The position numbers were made by a program, and so were the translations under genes. Shown here in pieces: positions 1-6,863 of a stretch of 8,936 bases of DNA. The notes beneath the pieces are model-generated. The model was not told where the DNA came from, made no database searches, and was given only the letters and a program-made list of their open reading frames with translations. Origin of the DNA: Candidatus Luteimonas excrementigallinarum (GTDB lineage Bacteria > Pseudomonadota > Gammaproteobacteria > Xanthomonadales > Xanthomonadaceae); the NCBI GenBank assembly GCA_019115725.1, contig DXCY01000159.1, positions 1 through 8,936 of the forward strand, written 5' to 3'. The first letter of the stretch is position 1, and each line of letters starts with the position of its first letter.

Positions 1-1778
1 TCGTCCCAACGCACCTGATCGCGCTCGTCGAACAGATGGGCGAAGGCCTGCTGCAGTCGCGCCAGGTCCAGCGGCGCGGCGCGCAGCACCAGCGCCAGGC
101 GCGGATCGAAGCGCAGCTCGCTGGCCACCAGCCACGGCTCGCCGAACAGGCCGCTGTCATCCGCCAGCCGCGCCATGCGCCCGTTGGCCAGCTGGTAGCG
201 CAGCGGATCGGAAGGATGCTGGCGGGCGATGCGGTCGGGAAACGCGTGGGCGAGCAGGTCGCCCAGGGCGTGCGCCGGCACCTGCGCCGGAGGCGGCGAC
301 GGGGCCCGCACGCGGCGACGCCACTGGCGGGCGGCGGCGTCGATCGCGGCCAGTCCGCCCCGGCCGCCCCCTGCAGATCCCCTGCCGGTACGAAACGCCG
401 CCAGCGCGCGCCAGCGCAGGGCCAGGCTGTCCCCATGGCCGGGCAGCGGATCCCGCGCCTCGATCAGGGCCACCAGGTCGCAGGCCAGCGCGCGGCCGGC
501 GTCGTCAGTGGGCGCCAGCAGCATCGCCGCCAGGCGTGGATCGGTGCCCAGCCCCAGCATCCGCCGCCCCAGCGGGGTGATCACACCGGCGGCATCCAGC
601 GCACCCAGCCGGCGCAGCAGGTCGCGCGCCGATGCCAGCGCACCGGCCGGCGGCGGATCCACGAAGCGGACCGCATCGCTGCCCCAGCCGGCCAGCTCCA
701 GCGCCAGCCCGGCCAGTCCGGCCTGGACGATCTCCGGCCGCCGCTGCGGCTCCAGCCGCTGCGACTGCGGCCACAGCCGGTAGGCCCAGCCTTCGGCCAC
801 GCGGCCCGCGCGCCCGGCGCGCTGGTCGGCCGAGGCCTGCGAAATCGACACCACCTCCAGGCGCGAAAATCCGCTGCCCGGATCAAACCGCGGCTCCCGC
901 GCCAGGCCGCTGTCGACCACCGTACGCACGCCGGGCAGGGTGACGCTGGATTCGGCCACGTTGGTGGCCAGCACCACCCGCGGCACGCCGTCGTCGCCGC
1001 GCCGCAGCACCTGCGCCTGGCTGTCCACCGGCAGGTCGCCGTGCAGGGCCAGCACCCGGGCCCCGGTGCCGGCCGCCTCCAGCGCCGCCTGCACCCGCGC
1101 GATCTCGCGGCGCCCGGGCAGGAAGGCCAGCACATCACCGGGGTGGCGGCCAAGCGCCTCCACGATGGCGCGCACCATCTGCCGCTCCGGCGATTCATCG
1201 CGGCGTGCGGGAAAATGCGCCACCTGCACCGGGTACGCCCGTCCGGCGCTGGTCAGCCGCGGCGCCTCGAGCACCGCCGCCAGCCCCTCTCCGTCCAGGG
1301 TCGCCGACATCACCACCAGGCGCAGGTCCTCGCGCAGCCCGGACTGCACGTCCAGGGCCAGCGCCAGGCCGAGATCCGCGGCCAGGTGGCGCTCGTGGAA
1401 CTCGTCGAACACCAGCGCGCCGATGCCGTCCAGCAGCGGATCCTCCTGGATCATGCGGGTGAGGATGCCCTCGGTCACCACCTCGATCCGGGTCCGCGCC
1501 GAGGTGCGGTTCTCGAAGCGGATCCGGTAGCCCACGGTGCCGCCCACCTCTTCGCCCAGCTGCGCGGCCATGTAGGTGGCGGCGGCCCGGGCGGCAACGC
1601 GGCGGGGCTCGAGCATCACGATCCGCTGCCCGTCCAGCCACGGCGCATCCAGCAGCGCCAGCGGCACCCGGGTGGTCTTGCCCGCACCCGGCGGCGCCTC
1701 CAGCACCAGGCGCGGATGGCGCTCGAGCGAGGCGCGGATGTCGCCGAGCAGGTCGTCGATGGGCAGGCGCGTGGTCAT
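1..1778 (-). CDS. hrpB: ATP-dependent RNA helicase HrpB (DExH-box), N-terminal ~592 residues, cut by window edge
   Basis: This frame is open from the ATG at 1776-1778 to the left edge, giving 592 complete codons. The helicase motifs are all visible: Walker A PPGAGKTT (about residues 29-36), DEFHER (125-130), SAT (158-160), LATNVAES (270-277) and QRAGRAGR (319-326). The DEFH box, rather than DEAH, together with the stretch VMSATLD and the segment RFDPGSG-SRL, matches HrpB rather than HrpA. HrpB is a cytoplasmic superfamily 2 NTP-dependent helicase whose physiological substrate is poorly defined. Known family members are about 800-840 residues, so roughly 220-240 residues, including the HrpB-specific C-terminal domain, lie outside the window. 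No Shine-Dalgarno precedes the ATG, and a TATCCT hexamer ends 6 nt before it, which suggests a leaderless mRNA. It is divergent to tatD. Identification is firm; only the end is missing. Confidence 0.95.
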   Translation of the reverse strand, partial: MTTRLPIDDLLGDIRASLERHPRLVLEAPPGAGKTTRVPLALLDAPWLDGQRIVMLEPRRVAARAAATYMAAQLGEEVGGTVGYRIRFENRTSARTRIEVVTEGILTRMIQEDPLLDGIGALVFDEFHERHLAADLGLALALDVQSGLREDLRLVVMSATLDGEGLAAVLEAPRLTSAGRAYPVQVAHFPARRDESPERQMVRAIVEALGRHPGDVLAFLPGRREIARVQAALEAAGTGARVLALHGDLPVDSQAQVLRRGDDGVPRVVLATNVAESSVTLPGVRTVVDSGLAREPRFDPGSGFSRLEVVSISQASADQRAGRAGRVAEGWAYRLWPQSQRLEPQRRPEIVQAGLAGLALELAGWGSDAVRFVDPPPAGALASARDLLRRLGALDAAGVITPLGRRMLGLGTDPRLAAMLLAPTDDAGRALACDLVALIEARDPLPGHGDSLALRWRALAAFRTGRGSAGGGRGGLAAIDAAARQWRRRVRAPSPPPAQVPAHALGDLLAHAFPDRIARQHPSDPLRYQLANGRMARLADDSGLFGEPWLVASELRFDPRLALVLRAAPLDLARLQQAFAHLFDERDQVRWD

Positions 1779-1784
1779 CCGACT

Positions 1785-1837
1785 AGGATACGGGCCGGCC
1801 CACCCTGCCGGCCGGCGCGGAAGCGGTTGCGTATCCT
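1785..1837. promoter_or_regulatory. Divergent hrpB/tatD promoter region with mirrored TATCCT hexamers
   Basis: AGGATACG (1785-1792) and CGTATCCT (1830-1837) are perfect 8-bp inverted copies flanking a GC-rich centre. Each arm therefore presents a TATCCT hexamer (4 of 6 to the sigma-70 -10 consensus) pointing outward. On the minus strand it ends 6 nt before the hrpB ATG; on the plus strand it is 28 nt before the tatD ATG. No convincing -35 hexamer lies 16-18 bp upstream of either, so promoter assignment is an inference. The symmetry could instead be an operator or chance. Confidence 0.4.
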
Positions 1838-1865
1838 GTGCCGCCGGTTGCCTTGCAGCGAGTCC

Positions 1866-2675
1866 ATGCAGCTCATCGATATCGGCGTCAACCTGACCCA
1901 CGAAAGTTTCGACCACGACCGCGAGGCGGTCATGCAGCGCGCGCGGGATGCGGGCGTGGCGCGGATGATCGTGACCGGCGCCAGCCGGGCCGAGTCGCCG
2001 CGGGCGCTGGAGCTGGCCCGGGCGTATCCCGGCGAGCTGTTTGCCACGGCCGGCGTGCATCCGCATCACGCCGCCGAGTACACGGCCGAATGCGACGCCG
2101 AAATGCGCGCCCTGCACGCGCACCCGGAAGTGGTGGCAGTGGGCGAGACCGGACTCGATTACTTCCGCGATTTCTCCCCGCGCCCGGCGCAGCGGCGCGC
2201 GTTCGAACGCCAGCTGGAAATCGCCGCCGATCTGCAGGCACAGGGGCGCGGCAAGCCGCTGTTCCTGCACCAGCGCGATGCGCATGCGGATTTCATGGCG
2301 GTGATGAAGGCGTTCGAAGGCCGCATCGGTCCGGCGGTGGTGCACTGCTTCACCGGCACCCGCGAGGAGCTGTTCGACTACCTGGACCAGGACTGGCACA
2401 TCGGCATCACCGGCTGGCTGTGCGATGAGCGCCGCGGCCAGCACCTGCGCGACATCGTCGGCAACATTCCGGCCAACCGGCTGATGATCGAGACCGATTC
2501 GCCCTACCTGCTGCCGCGCACGCTGTCACCCAGGCCCAAAGACCGGCGCAACGAGCCCATGTACCTGCCGCACGTGCTGGCCGAGCTGGCCCGCGACCGC
2601 GGCGAAACGGTGGAAGCGGTGGCCGCGGCGACCACCGCCACCGCACGGGCCTTCTTCCGCCTTCCGGAGTCCTGA
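1866..2675 (+). CDS. tatD: TatD-type metal-dependent deoxyribonuclease (3'-5' DNase)
   Basis: The 269-residue product follows E. coli TatD (about 260 residues) along its whole length: DIGVNL at the N-terminus, GVHPH (63-67), GETGLD (93-98), LFLHQRDAH (132-140), HCFTGTREE (160-168), GITGW (180-184), and ETDSPYLLPR (209-218). The expected metal ligands of the TIM-barrel amidohydrolase-like fold are present: E94, H135, H160 and D211. DIGVNL in place of HxH and the CDERRG segment favour TatD proper over the paralogues YcfH and YjjV. The family hydrolyses DNA from the 3' end in the cytoplasm and has been linked to oxidative DNA damage repair; its old association with Tat export is by operon only, and no tat genes are seen here. 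The ATG at 1866 is chosen because homology starts there. The same frame is open far upstream, but only as antisense to hrpB. The ribosome-binding site (GCGAG) is weak. Confidence 0.95.
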   Translation: MQLIDIGVNLTHESFDHDREAVMQRARDAGVARMIVTGASRAESPRALELARAYPGELFATAGVHPHHAAEYTAECDAEMRALHAHPEVVAVGETGLDYFRDFSPRPAQRRAFERQLEIAADLQAQGRGKPLFLHQRDAHADFMAVMKAFEGRIGPAVVHCFTGTREELFDYLDQDWHIGITGWLCDERRGQHLRDIVGNIPANRLMIETDSPYLLPRTLSPRPKDRRNEPMYLPHVLAELARDRGETVEAVAAATTATARAFFRLPES

Positions 2676-2689
2676 GCTCAGGACTTCGG
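2664..2689. terminator. Palindrome across the convergent tatD/lipoprotein stop codons, candidate bidirectional terminator
   Basis: AGTCCTGAG (2668-2676) and CTCAGGACT (2677-2685) form a perfect 18-bp palindrome. In tatD RNA the stem extends outward to 2664 and 2689 through one G-U pair and three further pairs. Both stop codons lie inside it: TGA of tatD at 2673-2675 and TGA of the lipoprotein gene at 2678-2680 on the other strand. No run of T follows on either side, so it is not a textbook intrinsic terminator, but position and symmetry suit a hairpin that ends both transcripts. Confidence 0.5.
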
Positions 2690-3202
2690 CAGGGCCATAT
2701 GCCGCATCATCTCGCCCATGCGGCGGGCCTCTTCTTCCATCTCGATCAGCCGCGCGCAGCCCTTGGCCAGGTCTTCCGGCGACTGCGCCTCGATCTTTTC
2801 TTCCGCATGGCGGTAGGCCCAGGACCAGACCGCGTCGAACCGCGCCGGGTCCACGCCCTCGCCGCTCATCGCGTCGCGCTGCTCGTCGTGCATGCGCTCC
2901 AGTTCGGCCGATGCGTGCTGGCCGCAGGCGGCGGTGAGCGCATGCAGGGTGGCGCCGATCTGCACCGCCACCGCCCAGGAAGCGGTGCGGCCATCAGGCT
3001 CGAGACCGGCGGTGGGCATCTTCTCCGACAGCGGTTCGGGCGGCGCCGCTTCGGGTGCGGCCTCAACGGCTGGTCCGGGCGCGGCGGCCGGCTCCTGGTC
3101 CGGATCCGCGCCGCCATCGCCGCCACAGGCGGCCAGCGACAGGCCCAGAACCAGCGCAACCGCGGCCCCCAGGGCGCGGTGCTTCAGGATGCAACGTGAC
3201 AT
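2678..3202 (-). CDS. Small lipoprotein of unknown function
   Basis: This 174-residue product starts with a lipoprotein signal peptide: K7, H8 and R9, a hydrophobic run (about 11-24) and the lipobox LAAC with the lipidated cysteine at 26. A glycine-rich then Pro/Ala/Glu-rich flexible stretch covers about 27-60. The remaining ~110 residues look like mostly charged helices, with two cysteines (C93 and C149) that could form a disulfide in the periplasm, and a Met/Glu/Arg-rich end. Residue 27 is Gly, not Asp, so outer-membrane sorting is plausible. I do not recognise the family. The ATG at 3200-3202 is supported by a double GGGAGGGGAG Shine-Dalgarno (3207-3216). It lies 118 bp downstream of the OmpA-like lipoprotein gene on the same strand, with what looks like its own promoter between them. 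Confidence 0.85.
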   Translation of the reverse strand: MSRCILKHRALGAAVALVLGLSLAACGGDGGADPDQEPAAAPGPAVEAAPEAAPPEPLSEKMPTAGLEPDGRTASWAVAVQIGATLHALTAACGQHASAELERMHDEQRDAMSGEGVDPARFDAVWSWAYRHAEEKIEAQSPEDLAKGCARLIEMEEEARRMGEMMRHMALPKS

Positions 3203-3237
3203 GGGACTCCCCTCCCGTGTGCGTTGCGCCGAGCATA
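3203..3237 (-). promoter_or_regulatory. Candidate promoter and ribosome-binding site of the small lipoprotein gene
   Basis: On the minus strand TATGCT (3237 to 3232) resembles a -10 box and would start the RNA near 3225, giving a leader of about 22 nt that contains GGGAGGGGAG (3216 to 3207), 4-9 nt before the ATG. No -35 match is visible; a GC palindrome occupies that area. The Shine-Dalgarno is clear and the promoter is tentative. Confidence 0.4.
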
Positions 3238-3247
3238 CCCCGCCGCT

Positions 3248-3261
3248 GGCCGGGCCCGGCC
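3248..3261. repeat. 14-bp perfect GC palindrome upstream of the small lipoprotein gene
   Basis: GGCCGGG (3248-3254) followed directly by CCCGGCC (3255-3261) is a perfect palindrome 46 bp upstream of the lipoprotein ATG. It sits where a -35 box or operator would lie relative to the TATGCT hexamer, and also downstream of the OmpA-like gene, so it could belong to either. In DNA of this GC content such palindromes are not rare. Confidence 0.4.
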
Positions 3262-3297
3262 GACGACGGCGGAGAAATGCGACGCCGGTCGCGCAAC

Positions 3298-3310
3298 CCC
3301 GGCTGCCGGG
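3298..3310 (-). terminator. Short GC hairpin after the OmpA-like lipoprotein gene, weak terminator candidate
   Basis: CCCGG-CTG-CCGGG (3298-3310) can form a 5-bp stem with a 3-nt loop, starting 11 nt after the stop codon of the minus-strand OmpA-like gene. There is no T run on the 3' side, and overlapping alternative pairings with the adjacent GCCGGC exist. Only position and symmetry support it. Confidence 0.25.
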
Positions 3311-3320
3311 CTTGGCCGGC

Positions 3321-4904
3321 TCAGGTGCGGACCAGCTCGACCCGGCGGTTCCGCGCCCGCCCTTCTTCCGTGTCGTTGTCAGCCGTCGGCCGGGACTGGC
3401 CGAATCCCGCCGCCTGCAGCCGTTCCGCCTCGATGCCCTGCTCCACCAGCGCAGCCATCACGCTCTGCGCCCGCGCCTGGGACAGGCGCTGGTTGTGATC
3501 GGCATCGCCGGTGGCATCGGTGTGGCCTTCCACTGACAACGACAGCGCCGGGTCGTCACGCAGCAGCGCCAGCACCTGCTCGATCTGGGGTCTGGATTCG
3601 GGAAGGATCTCGGCCTTGTCGACCGCGAAATTGACCTGGATGGCAACCCGGCCATCAGCATCCAGCTGCTGCTTCAGCGCCGATGCGGGCAGCAGGCCGG
3701 CCGTCTGCACGAAGCCCTCGCGCTCCATCACCACCCAGCCGGCGGCGGTGTTTTCCAGGCGCGCATGCACCCACACCTGGCGGCCATCGGAGAGGTCGAC
3801 GCGGTAGACCATCGAATCGTAGCCGTGCCAGCTGTAGCCGGTACCGTCGCTGTACGTGCTCCGGAGGTCGGCGTCATAGCGCTCCGCGGCCTCCCTCGGG
3901 ATCCGGCCATCAAAGAGCAGCGTGCCGCCGGCCTCGTCCATCATCGCCTCGAGGTTGCGGCGGACTTCGTGCATGGAATGATGGTTGCGCTCGCCGCTGA
4001 CCCGGGCAATCCACGCCTTGCCCTCCACTTCCTCGAAATCCGCGCCGGTCCAGAACGGATACATGTCGAAGTCGCGCTGGCTGGAGCGGTCGCCGTAGCC
4101 GGCCGGCGCGGACAGCCATGGGAAGGCATCCATCCACTGCGCCGTCGGCTCAAACGGCACCGCTTCCACCACCACCATCCCCGCCTGACGCGAACCGATG
4201 GACAGCTGCACCCAGACGGTGCGCCCCTGCTGGCGGATCACGTGGACCGTGGTGGGCGTGTCGCCATCGATATTGACCCCGCCAATGAAGCCCTGGCCGA
4301 TCTCGTCCTCGAGGGTGCCGTAGTACAGGTCGTTGCGCAGCGCGCCTTCGAAGACCTGCGTTGCCCCGGCCTGCTCCAGCACGGCCTCCAGGTTGCGGCG
4401 CAGCTCCAGCGCGGAGTACTGCTTGTCGCCGCGGCGCTCAACGCCCAGGCGGCCCACCCAGGCCCGGCCTTCGACCCAGTGCAGGCCCTCGCCCATGCGG
4501 AACGGGAAGCGCGCGAACGCGTAGACCTTCCCGTCGTTGATGGTGTTGTAGCCGTCCGGGAGTGAGATGAAGGGCAGCTCGCCCAGCGCCACGTCGGTCA
4601 CCGGCACGGGGTCGATATCGAAGGCCACCAGATCCACCGGCGCGCCGCGCCTGTCCACCAGCGCCGGTTCGCCGCCTGCGGTGGAAGTATTACTGTCCGC
4701 CGGCTCTGCCGTCGCCGGATCAGGCGCGCCGGCCTCACCCGCGTCCCTGTCGGTATCGCCGTCCGCGGCACCGACGGCGGTGGATGTGGGCGCCGCGGCG
4801 GGTGCGGTATCGATCCCCTCCTCCACGGCAGAGTCGGCGCCGCCGCCGCAGGCGGACAGCATCATCGCAAGCGCGCACGCGGCGGCCAGGTTCCCTTTGC
4901 GCAT
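3321..4904 (-). CDS. OmpA-family lipoprotein with two tandem copies of an N-terminal domain
   Basis: The 527-residue protein begins with a lipoprotein signal peptide (lipobox LSAC, lipidated C19) and an Ala/Asp/Thr-rich linker to about residue 100. Residues ~111-251 and ~261-398 are two diverged copies of one domain: both contain P[FW][IL]S-P-GY, a PF[RW] segment, VEG[RK]AW, RRNLEA, a T--F[ED]G segment, a VWV strand and a VV-E strand. Residues ~418-527 are an OmpA C-terminal domain: GHTDATGD, NQRLSQARAQSV, AGFGQSRP and ARNRRVEL. D463 and R478 are 15 apart, the spacing of the two residues that bind diaminopimelate in E. coli OmpA (D271, R286). The likely role is a lipid-anchored, peptidoglycan-bound envelope protein; the repeated domain is only faintly reminiscent of DUF4892 and I leave it unnamed. 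The ATG at 4902-4904 is chosen because it gives the signal peptide at the N-terminus and has GGAG 8 nt upstream (4913-4916). Confidence 0.9.
   Translation of the reverse strand: MRKGNLAAACALAMMLSACGGGADSAVEEGIDTAPAAAPTSTAVGAADGDTDRDAGEAGAPDPATAEPADSNTSTAGGEPALVDRRGAPVDLVAFDIDPVPVTDVALGELPFISLPDGYNTINDGKVYAFARFPFRMGEGLHWVEGRAWVGRLGVERRGDKQYSALELRRNLEAVLEQAGATQVFEGALRNDLYYGTLEDEIGQGFIGGVNIDGDTPTTVHVIRQQGRTVWVQLSIGSRQAGMVVVEAVPFEPTAQWMDAFPWLSAPAGYGDRSSQRDFDMYPFWTGADFEEVEGKAWIARVSGERNHHSMHEVRRNLEAMMDEAGGTLLFDGRIPREAAERYDADLRSTYSDGTGYSWHGYDSMVYRVDLSDGRQVWVHARLENTAAGWVVMEREGFVQTAGLLPASALKQQLDADGRVAIQVNFAVDKAEILPESRPQIEQVLALLRDDPALSLSVEGHTDATGDADHNQRLSQARAQSVMAALVEQGIEAERLQAAGFGQSRPTADNDTEEGRARNRRVELVRT
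3711..4574 (-). repeat. Internal tandem duplication in the OmpA-like lipoprotein gene
   Basis: Copy 1 is encoded by about 4574 to 4152 and copy 2 by about 4124 to 3711. The match is clear at protein level, with RRNLEA, VEGxAW and Gly-Tyr landmarks in the same order and similar spacing, but the copies are well diverged, so this is an old domain duplication rather than a recent DNA repeat. Copy 2 carries YPFWTG and extra aromatic residues (Tyr/Trp around 351-362) where copy 1 has FPFRMG and a Gly-rich stretch. Confidence 0.75.
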
Positions 4905-4942
4905 TCCTTTGGCTCCATTCGGGGGCGAAAGGCGCGAGGTTA
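4905..4942 (-). promoter_or_regulatory. Candidate promoter and ribosome-binding site of the OmpA-like lipoprotein gene
   Basis: TAACCT (minus strand, 4942 to 4937) could be a -10 box, with TTGTCC (4967 to 4962) as a -35 box at a long 19-bp spacing. The -10 lies within GAGGTAACCTC, an 11-bp near-palindrome (4936-4946). GGAG (4916 to 4913) is 8 nt before the ATG, and a second AAGGA abuts the start. The Shine-Dalgarno is clear; the promoter is weak. Confidence 0.3.
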
Positions 4943-4955
4943 CCTCAAGACATTT

Positions 4956-4977
4956 CCCGGCGGACAATCCCGCCGGG
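4956..4977 (-). terminator. Hairpin downstream of yadH, candidate terminator of the yadGH operon
   Basis: CCCGGCGG (4956-4963) and CCGCCGGG (4970-4977) form a perfect 8-bp stem with a 6-nt loop, beginning 26 nt after the yadH stop codon. On the minus strand it is followed by AAATGTCTTG rather than a U run, so termination would be inefficient or assisted. It also overlaps the possible -35 of the OmpA-like gene. Confidence 0.45.
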
Positions 4978-5003
4978 CCTGCCTTGTCCGGCTGTGCCCA
5001 GGC

Positions 5004-5809
5004 TCAGCTGCGCAGGCCCACGCCCCGCTTCAGCAGCCACAGGCCCAGCGAACCCAGCGCCACCACGAAAAACAGCATCAGCGCATAGGCCACCCACAGC
5101 GGCACGTCGCCGCGGCCGAGCAGGCCGTAGCGGAACGCGTTGACCATGTAGAAGATCGGGTTGGCGTAGGTGAGTTTCTCGGCCCAGCCGGGCAGCAGGC
5201 TCACCGAATAGAACACGCCGCCCAGATAGGTCAGCGGGGTGAGGATGAAGATCGGCACGATCGCCACGTCGTCGAACTTCTTGGCGAACACCGCGTTGAC
5301 GAAGCCGGCCAGCGAGAAGATCGTCGCCCCCAGCAGCACCGTGCTCAGCGTCACCCACGGATGCGGGATGCGCACCGTGGTGAACAGCATCGCGATGCAC
5401 AGCACGATCACGCCCACCATCAGCCCGCGCGCCACCGCGCCGGCTACGTAGCCGCCCAGGATCACCCACGGCGGCATCGGGCTGACCAGCAGCTCTTCGA
5501 CATGGCGGCCGAACTTGGCGCCGAAGAAGCTGGAGGAGATGTTGCCGTAGCTGTTCTGGATCACGCTCATCATCACCAGCCCGGGGACGATGAAGTCCAT
5601 GTAGCTGATGCCGTCCATGGTCCCGATGCGGCTGCCGATCAGGCCGCCGAAAATCAGGAAGTAGAGCGTCATGGTGATCGCCGGCGGCACCAGGGTCTGG
5701 CTCCAGATCCTGAGGATGCGCATGATCTCGCGCCGGGCCACCGTGCCCAGGGCCACCAGGTTGGAACGCAGCACCGGCGTTGCGGCGCCCGTCGCGGGTG
5801 CAGGCGTGT

Positions 5810-5813
<4 letters not shown>
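5004..5813 (-). CDS. yadH: ABC-2 type inner-membrane permease YadH
   Basis: The 269-residue protein matches E. coli YadH (256 residues) closely: RIWSQTLVPPAITMTLYF (35-52), FGGLIGSRIG (55-64), FIVPGL (74-79), SSSFFGAKFGRHVEELLVSP (93-112), FAKKFDD (176-182), LTPLTYLGGVFYS (191-203), NPIFYM-AFRYG (218-230) and the C-terminal RGVGLRS. Six membrane segments are expected, at about 41-61, 74-92, 118-145, 155-175, 186-206 and 238-262. It would form the transmembrane half of an exporter with YadG; the substrate of YadGH is not established. It starts with an ATG overlapping the yadG stop as ATGA (5810-5813), so translation is coupled. An extra ~10 Ala/Pro residues at the N-terminus relative to E. coli are of no evident importance. 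Confidence 0.93.
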
Positions 5814-6775
<962 letters not shown>

Positions 6776-6819
6776 CGGGATACCTTTCCGCCGGTCTTGC
6801 AGGCAATCCCGCTAGTATA
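6776..6819 (-). promoter_or_regulatory. Candidate promoter and ribosome-binding site of yadGH
   Basis: On the minus strand TATACT (6819 to 6814) matches the -10 consensus at 5 of 6 positions and would start RNA near 6807, leaving a leader of about 32 nt with AAGG (6786 to 6783) 7 nt before the yadG ATG. No -35 consensus is seen 17 bp upstream; instead the inverted repeat at 6828-6845 occupies that place. Confidence 0.5.
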
Positions 6820-6827
6820 GGCGGCTG

Positions 6828-6845
6828 CGCACGGGAGCCCGTGCG
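6828..6845. promoter_or_regulatory. 8-bp inverted repeat between yadG and the reductase gene, candidate operator or leader hairpin
   Basis: CGCACGGG (6828-6835), AG, then CCCGTGCG (6838-6845) is a perfect inverted repeat with a 2-nt centre. It lies 8 bp upstream of the yadG TATACT box, covering the -35 area, and 18 bp before the TTG start of the reductase gene. Placement suits a dimeric regulator controlling the divergent pair, or a hairpin in the reductase leader. No regulator gene is visible to pair it with. Confidence 0.45.
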
Positions 6846-6863
6846 ACGAAGCGTTGCATCACA

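Noticed and set aside
36..1865. A plus-strand frame open from 36 that runs without a stop into tatD, as if encoding an 879-residue protein
   Set aside because: Everything before 1866 is antisense to hrpB, low in complexity (Arg/Gln/His/Pro-rich) and without recognisable domains. Long antisense frames are usual at this GC content. TatD homology starts exactly at the ATG at 1866.
3765..4565. A 266-codon plus-strand open frame antisense to the OmpA-like gene
   Set aside because: No domain, signal or ribosome-binding site; the opposite strand encodes a clear OmpA domain and repeated landmarks.
4905..4967. Upstream in-frame ATG at 4967 that would add 21 residues to the OmpA-like lipoprotein
   Set aside because: It would bury the lipoprotein signal peptide inside the chain, and it lies in the terminator hairpin of yadH. 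The ATG at 4904 has a proper Shine-Dalgarno.
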